Shown here piece after piece: positions 57,380-64,000 of a stretch of 64,000 bases of DNA. Origin of the DNA: Oidiodendron maius Zn (lineage: Eukaryota; Ascomycota; Leotiomycetes; Myxotrichaceae); the NCBI GenBank assembly GCA_000827325.1, contig KN832879.1, forward strand, positions 62,001 through 126,000. Reading direction: 5' to 3'. The notes under the pieces were generated by a model that ran no database searches, was not told where the DNA came from, and saw only the letters and a list, made by a program, of their open reading frames with translations. Position 1 is the first letter of the stretch, and every line of letters begins with the position of its first letter. The translations under genes and the position numbers were made by a program.

Positions 57380-60068
57380 TTTTGCACTCTTCAATGACAG
57401 AAATGGCGTGGAGACTGATTTTGGTGGAGGATGGTCTTGAAGTTCAGGGAGACGCGACGCGACGCAATGCCACTCAACGCGGATCCCTGCAGGAGTGTCT
57501 AGATTATGGCCTCTGGGTGTTCACAACACCACAGACCCCGCAATCGAGTATTATCTCTACGCAAGAGAATCGGTAAGAACATTGATCATGTCACCATCTG
57601 CGGATTCGGACGACCTCTCGCAAGCCGACGTCGTGTAATCGACATTCCGGGCAGCCACTCTAGAAACATGAGACGGCCCAGAAGAACTCCCCGAGAGGAT
57701 TACAGGATACTGACAAGAATTTCACGTTGTGAGATCTCTTGCAATTGACAGTGAAAAGGAGCCTTCGTCCTAACATGATACTACAGTATGGTCAGGCTAC
57801 TTAGAGCCGCGAGAGGGGAGAAGGAAATGGGGAAGGCGAGACGTCTGCCATTCGGGGTTCGTGAATAATGTCATAGTATGCTTTCTTCGGCTATCCTACC
57901 CAGGATTATCGAACTAAACGAATACTTGAGTGTGAACTCCAGTTCCTAGTAACTATTACGTTTCCTAAGGCAGGATGGAGATCGCGGCCCGGAACGAGGA
58001 TGTGAAATGGTGAGATCGATATACGGGGAAGTCACGGTACGTGGTGTTACTGGGTAAGAGCATCGATGGTCTCGTCAAGGACACGGGAGCTGAGCGGATC
58101 AGCACACAAGGCGATCCAAGAGATAGGGGAGGGCAGGAAGTGCCCAGGCAAGGAGGAGACTGGGCAGCCGAGGGCGGATACTGTATTGTTGGCAGCAGAA
58201 TAGACCGAAATGGCGACTTGATGGTAGCCGGGGGGGGTTGTCAACAATACAACATTATTGCAAAAGCATCACGAATAACAGAATACCATTTTGAGCTTAA
58301 TTCACAGATACCGCTGGGAGACCTCATATCCAACCAAGCCGCACGCAACCGCTCAAATCACTGCGCCGCATGTCAATCCCTCATATCCCACATGGCGCCT
58401 GGGGTTGGAAATACAGTATCAATGGGCCCGGAAATTAATCGCATAGCTCTTTTTGTTTCCATGTTAGATCAGCGGTCTCCAATTTCTGCGTGACGGGGGC
58501 GAGCCGCGATAGTTCACGATAATTGTCCACCACGATATATTGGACGACGGCTACTGGCACTGGCAGGCCCTCCCCAAGCCACAAATCTCGGGGGTCCTGT
58601 TGCCGCCGAAGGAGATAGCCGTCGGCAGATTGCAAACATGCGGTGAAGGAAAAGCTTCTCTTGGCAGATGCAGCGCTGGCGACAGAGCTGCCTTCACCAT
58701 GTGTCCAGCAACACTGCCTCCTGTACGGAACCGCGTGTTACGGGATCGATGGTATCACCATGGCCCAGCCTCGGGAACAGCGTGCCTCCGGACAGGAACT
58801 GAGGTGCAGCTGGCCTGTGTAGCCGCCGCGGAAACAATAGTTATGCAGTGCCAAGTGTGATAATGCAGTGCACAAGTCGTACTTGGATTACCCATATCGT
58901 TCTACTGTCGCATCCTACCTGGATCCCTAACCAGTTCGATAGATTTGCAGCCCAGGATGCTCGTCCAGGAGATCTGAGCGCCAAAAGTGACCAGGAAGCT
59001 GAAAGTAGTAAGATTGAGTGCCGAGGTGCAAAGTCTGTGCTGTGCAGTCTGCAGCCCAACGTGGTGGCTTTTCTTCTTACCTCTTACGTCGTCCGTGGGA
59101 AGGGACAACGTGGCGAAGGATGCCCCAACTGACAGCTCCCTTCTGATACTCTCCGTAGGGAAACGAAAGTCGTCGTGGTCGCTGCAGATGCAGTCAGCGC
59201 AGACGCAGCACAAAGGATCCGACGGCGTGGATTATATCGCCCACCCCCGAACGGAGAATTGCTTTGCAACTATTCCTCGAACGCAGGCCCTCGATGCTGA
59301 TCGACATGTACTGGGAAATCACTCTCCAAACAAAATGACCTGCTAGACTGCTTCCAGAGCCCCTTCAGCCGATCTGCCACCAGGGGCTCGGTGCAAAGAC
59401 CTCCAGAGCCCGCTGGCAATGCGAGAATGCGAACACCACAGAGATCCGCTCGTCCTGCCGCGGATCCTCCAAACATCTTCGTGCGCGTCCAGGAGAACGA
59501 GAAGAGGAGCGGGCCACTCTCTGCCCTGCGAAGGCGCAGCGACGCTCTCCGACGGTAGGGGATCTGCACAGCCAACGCCTGAGAATCCACGGCGCTGGTC
59601 ACAATTCTCAAGTGACGGGTCGCTCAATTGGCCGGATGGCGTCGAGCCATGCTGTTCTCACGTTAGTAGTGGGGATTCTCCCGTCCCCTGACACTGCTGG
59701 CGCTGGCAGGCTTACTCTCCCCACCTCCGCGGATCCCGTCCACGTACCTGTGTGAAAAGTGTCCTGCGGAAGGTAGGCAGGCCTATCTAGGCGGAGGGAC
59801 AACGTTAGGCTTTCGATTCGTGGGGGATTTCCTCTCGCGAGCTTCATTTCTCCCCCTTTTTCATATTCCTCAACGGAGTCGAGCGTAGTTTGCGGCGACC
59901 TGCTCTTTTTCCCGCTGCCGGTGGCTGTCTTGCTGCTTTTTGTTTTTATCCGTCGTTGCTTCCACACCGCGCTGTACGAACCCCCCTCTCGCAGGATCGA
60001 GCTCTCTTTCGGCCTTCGCGCGCGCCCTTCTCTTCCTTTTATGATATCTTATTAGCAGGCCGTTTACC
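57380..60068. other. Long intergenic region between divergent genes
   Basis: About 2.7 kb between the CTF4 start and the mucin-like gene start. Open frames at 58041-58493 (+), 58540-58860 (+) and 59608-59967 (-) show no recognisable domain, and their opposite strands are equally open. The right end is presumably a long 5' leader for the gene at 60069. I cannot rule out a small unrecognised gene. Confidence 0.35.
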
Positions 60069-63000
60069 ATGGCTTCTGTCGAGCAGCCGCAGCCGGCCGC
60101 CGGCGGGAAGTTGGTGGCTCTGGAAGGCGATATCGACACTATATCGACGCAACTGCGGCTTCTCCCACTATCGCAGAAGATTCTTGTGCTACCTTCCATC
60201 CTAGAGAATATAGCCAAACCCGATAAACACCCATTCAAACCCCGGGCTTATATTCGTGAGGTTCATGAAGTATACACAAATCGAATCCAAACCGCGCGGT
60301 CTTTCCTCAAATCCTCTACTTCCTCGCACCCTAGACTGGTTCTGATGAACGGAGGTAGCGTTGGTGCCCGGACCGCATGTGTTGCGAGTATATGCCAACA
60401 TGTTACGTATGGGGATGCGGAAAGGGCCGAGGCTATCTTTAATGACATCGTCAAGGATGGTGTAGCAGATTTACTAGCAACCGAGGACAGAGAAGCGGAA
60501 TATGCGCAATCGAATGACGGAGATGAGAGCACGAGCACGGCCAAAACTATGGAGAAGGCGGAAGAGAGTGAAGAGGACCCAACAGTCAAGGCTATGAAAG
60601 CGGCCGATTCTCTAGACCGCGAGACCGCGGCTTTGCAGGAGGAGGACGACACCGCCGACAATAGTGAAGTGACTATTGTAACGCCGGTAGAGGATGGCAA
60701 TCTGAAAGAAGCCACGGAAGATACAGAGAAAATGATCAAACAGGCTACCGCAGCCGTCTACAGCGATGACATACGCACCACCGAGATCACAATTCCAGAC
60801 CGCAAAGGCGCTCTCTCAGATGGACTGAGCACGTTTGGCGGAGTTGGACCTCACACTCCGTTCTCTGCCGCTTCCTATCTCACAGCACCTCACTCCCACG
60901 CTTCTGTGGACGATGAGGACGATGTCTACGATATAGATCCACTCTCTCCTGGCGAGGACTTGTGTTCTGTGCCTCCCACTCCCAGAGTCGAGTATGGCGA
61001 GGCGTGCATTGTGGATGTGCAGGCCAACGTGTCAAACCACCTGACCAAGGAAGTCAGGAAAGCAAGATCTATGGAGGAGCTTTCTCACGGTCGTTTCAGG
61101 CCTCAGGCGGCGAGCATATCTCCCGAAAAGCTCCATCACTCGAGATCTGAGTATAACTTGGGAGAAAGACCGACATCTGCTAGAGGCCGGATAGAGGATC
61201 CGAATGCTCCTGAGTTTGTTCAACTGCCGCGGACAACATTCATGAGAGCGTTAACAACAACAATCAGGCGGACACAAAGCCTGCTATTTTCCGAGCTCTC
61301 CTCTGCGCAAACCACACCCACCATGCGCATCTTTGTTGATCGGGGTAGCGATGCTTGGAATCTCGAAGCACTCCAGCCAGAAGAACAAGCGCCAGAACCC
61401 GAAGAAGTTGCCCCTTACGAGCCAGTTTTCCCAGCGTTGGAAGATATGGTCGTGCATTGTGTCGATGATACACAAAACGAAATCCTATCTGCAATCTTCC
61501 AGTCGTACAAGATTGGCACGTATCCGACAAAGCCATCGCCCGCTTCAACGGTGTCCGATGAAGAGTGCCCGCAAACTCCAACAAATGCGGTTGGAAGTGT
61601 TGCCGAACCAGAGACTCAAGTGACACCTGAGCCAGAACATGTACAGACCAACGCTCAGGACGAGTTTGACCCATATTCCCCGGACAGCCACTACCCGACC
61701 ATCAGGCAGAGCATACCCAGAAGTAAATTTGCTCGTGTGGAGAGAGAGCCCACTCCTGCGCCACCTAGCCCAGCACTAACCCTGCCCGTTCCAATCTATG
61801 TCACAAATGAGAAATTTTGCGAATTTCCTATATTATCTCCAAGCACCGTCATTGGAATTCAGAACTCTCTTAGAGCATTCTTAGGTGCTCGATTCCCTGC
61901 TGGTGGCAATGGCCTTACTCAATACTATTTTCCCACTGCTCCTGAGGCTGATCGGCTATGGAAACCTGTCTTTAGAAACGATCAAAATGCCAGCATAGGC
62001 GATGAGGGCAGAACGGTTGATCAAATTATTGCTCTAGGCTGTGAAGATGGCGTGAAGAAAGAGTTCTTCAGTCAAATATCAGGCCAGGTCGAGCGACTGG
62101 GGACTAAAAGGGATGGTCTGAGCAGAAGTGGAAAGCTTGATCTGAGGTAATTCCCTCCATGCAATCACGTCGAACAGTTACTGACCCGTGTAGATACCTT
62201 GTTTCATCAGCCCTTCAGACATTCGCATCCCTTCCCCCAGCAGCTCGGGGTAACGCCAATCCTTCGAATAGCTCGACACTTCTCGCCACCCTCCTGATCC
62301 CTCACCTCGAGACCTATCTAGCCACCAATCCAGGCGTCCGCCTCTTAATTCTGCATTATCCTTCCATCCATCTACCCACTGTTGTTGCGCTCCGCAGACT
62401 TCTTGGACAAGATGTCCTCAAGATTGCTGGAGTCATCGACACTCTCTCTTCAGAACCTCGCCCTCGAACTCCCATCTCACACCCTCTCTCAAACGACTCC
62501 ACCTCGCCTAAAGGTCACACTCATGGGGACAGGCGCCGAGGATCTCGGAAGTCCACTGGAAGCCAAACATCTCAGAAGTCGCTCCATCAACGCAAGAAAT
62601 CTGATATATCGTTCTCCAAAGCCAACTATCTCCTCCCCAGCACAGCAACGGACGCTGAAATCACCGCCTTCTTATCTGGTATCTGGAAATCTCTGGTCGA
62701 GAAGTCAGCTTTCTACACGCCTGAGCCAGAACCTGAGCCCATTGTCGTTGAAAAGATTGTGGAAAGACTTGTGGAGAGGAAGCCGGTGCCACCTCCCAAA
62801 CCTTCGAGTCTCACCCCACACTCGCCAAAGCAGGGCCGCGAGTCCAAGATCTCGCGGTTAACTGGTGGTAACCCTCCAGAGAAGCGGGGCCATAGCTATG
62901 CACCATCGATCGCCTCGACCGTGCGCAGTATTACGACCGTACGGACCATGGGCACTGTGAAGACGACGGCGACGGATCGCCAGCGACGGGAGGTTGACAG

Positions 63001-63166
63001 GTCTTGGGAAGACTTCTACATCGGCGAGGTGGACAGCGAGGATGATGAGTACGATCGTATGGTTATGGGACGATCCGGGGCACGCATCGTGCCCGAGCCT
63101 CCGAGAAATATGCAAGGAAAAAAGAGGAGTAGCAAGAAGGCGCTGAAATGGCTTGGACTGGCCTAA
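60069..63166 (+). CDS. Conserved fungal 'gastric mucin-like' protein of unknown function
   Basis: Two exons, 60069-62146 and 62194-63166, with a 47-bp intron (gtaatt...gtag), phase agreement, 1016 residues. The N-terminus has a conserved helical part (LRLLPLSQKILVLPSILENI). The middle is acidic and Ser/Thr/Glu-rich (residues about 150-330). A second structured part near residues 590-780 contains PIYVTNEKFCEFPILSPSTV and, in exon 2, LLIPHLETYLATNPGVRLLI with LRRLLGQDVLKIAGVID. The C-terminus is basic with a Pro/Glu stretch (EPEPEPIVVEKIVERLVERK). No signal peptide is seen despite the mucin label often given to such proteins. The structured blocks suggest a cytoplasmic scaffold (inference). Confidence 0.7.
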
Positions 63167-63756
63167 TGACCTTGTTTTCTCTTTGAATACAACCGTCACG
63201 TTTTCACTCGTTTGCCGGCGCAAAGCGTCCGAGATTTCTTTTAGTCGTCACACCCTCTCACATCCCTTCGGAGAGCCATTTCCTGCATTTTTGCTTTTTG
63301 TACTATACCTTGTATGTATATGGATGGGAGGACAATTGATGGGCGGATGGCGTATACATTGAGGAGGTAGAGTAGCAGATAATACTATGTAGTATGCACA
63401 GATGCATCGCATTAGAACACAACATCCCTGACTAGAATCGTTGTCATGCGCCTGATGTCTGCAGGATACCCAGCCTTCGGAAACTAAAAGCATTAGTTAC
63501 CCTCTGAGTCAGGAGAAAGCCAGAGTATTAAAGCATCTGTAGGAGCCAGGTGAATCAGCCCGAGTATAATGTAACCTGGGGATATACAAATTGTGCTCAC
63601 GGAGCAAATTGACATTTTAAGACAAAATATATATGGCTAGAATAGCTTAAGTTATTAGAGTGGTGTATTTTCAATATCGTACACATAATGTAACAGCGTG
63701 GCAAGCCAACGTCCCTGGGAAACCCCAGCATCACACTCGTTATTCGTATACATATC
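63167..63756. other. Intergenic region between convergent genes
   Basis: 3' flanks of the mucin-like gene and the minus-strand partial gene. A plus-strand 69-residue frame here has no domain. Nothing else is seen. Confidence 0.4.
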
Positions 63757-64000
63757 TCATTTCTCCCTTTCTCCGTCACGGCACTCGGCCCAGCAAGCAG
63801 GAGAGGGAGTGCCTTCTCCTCTTCCATTCTTCATACCCCCGAGTAACCAGTCCGTCAATCCCACCACCTTCGCTCCAACCCCCTTCTCCCAATTGCCTCC
63901 TTCCTGCACATGTTCAATCGTATGCGAGACGATCCTCCCCTCCTCGTCGAATTCGAATATGAACAATCCGCAAAACTCCTTGCTGTCGTTCTCGCCCTTC
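63757..64000 (-). CDS. Unknown protein, C-terminal part only (continues beyond the window)
   Basis: The minus-strand frame is open from the right edge (64000) to a stop at 63757, about 80 residues. It reads FCGLFIFEFDEEGRIVSHTI then EHVQEGGNWEKG and VVGLTDWLLGGM, followed by a polar tail. The beta-hairpin pattern (IFEFDEEGRIVSHTIEH) resembles the C-terminal strand region of NTF2/SnoaL-like alpha-beta proteins of unknown function in fungi. The start and most of the gene are outside the window, so its length, introns and true N-terminus cannot be judged. Confidence 0.55.
   Translation of the reverse strand, partial: KGENDSKEFCGLFIFEFDEEGRIVSHTIEHVQEGGNWEKGVGAKVVGLTDWLLGGMKNGRGEGTPSPACWAECRDGEREK

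Noticed and set aside
57380-60068. Several 100-150-codon frames in the CTF4 upstream region
   Set aside because: Both strands are equally open in GC-moderate sequence, and none shows conserved motifs or a splice model.
1-64000. tRNA genes, CRISPR arrays, intact transposons or viral insertions
   Set aside because: Scanned by eye for B-box-like GGTTCGANNCC, direct-repeat arrays, transposase or reverse-transcriptase motifs; none found. A covariance search would be needed to exclude tRNAs fully.

Overview
The window reads as nuclear chromosomal DNA of a filamentous ascomycete (Pezizomycotina). Protein genes carry short (about 45-105 bp) GT-AG introns. The gene set is typical of that group: COP9 subunit CSN4, an MPS1 kinase with the HSD catalytic motif, a Dal5-type permease, a questin-oxidase-like protein and a PTR2 relic. 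One intergenic island is rich in TA and poor in CA/TG, as expected after repeat-induced point mutation (RIP). The species cannot be fixed from the sequence. No tRNA, rRNA, CRISPR array or intact transposon was recognised.

Bases 1-21,500 are accessory and metabolic. They hold the N-terminal part of an ABC (MDR-type) exporter (-), a possible small membrane-protein gene (-), a small secreted or tail-anchored Cys protein (+), a Dal5-type MFS permease (-) divergent from a GH31 glycosidase (+), a compact beta-carbonic anhydrase of six exons (+), a decayed PTR2 peptide-transporter relic (-), a GFA/CENP-V zinc protein (-) and an SP-family sugar transporter (-). Gene density is low and relics are present.

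Bases 21,500-40,230 are mostly housekeeping and regulatory: CSN4 (+), MPS1-type checkpoint kinase (+), a C2H2 transcription factor (-), an uncharacterised secreted protein (+) behind a (CT)n tract with a 168-base assembly gap, a UBE3D/HECT_2-like protein (-), a questin-oxidase-like protein (+) divergent from it, and a RAD17/Rad24-type clamp loader (-).

Bases 40,230-64,000 hold the RIP-like island, a YAG7-type protein with an RGG tail (-), an M1 aminopeptidase with an 11-base microexon and a possible mitochondrial leader (+), a JmjN/JmjC/PHD (KDM4-type) demethylase (+), the replisome adaptor Ctf4/WDHD1/SepB (-), a conserved mucin-like unknown (+) and the C-terminal end of an unknown protein (-) running off the right edge.

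I see no multi-gene novel system such as a defence island or a biosynthetic cluster with a backbone enzyme. The most plausible functional pairing is the divergent permease/GH31 pair. MPS1, RAD17 and CTF4 all act in chromosome replication or segregation, but they are spread over 34 kb and I read this as chance. Exon boundaries were derived by eye from splice consensus and reading phase, without transcripts.
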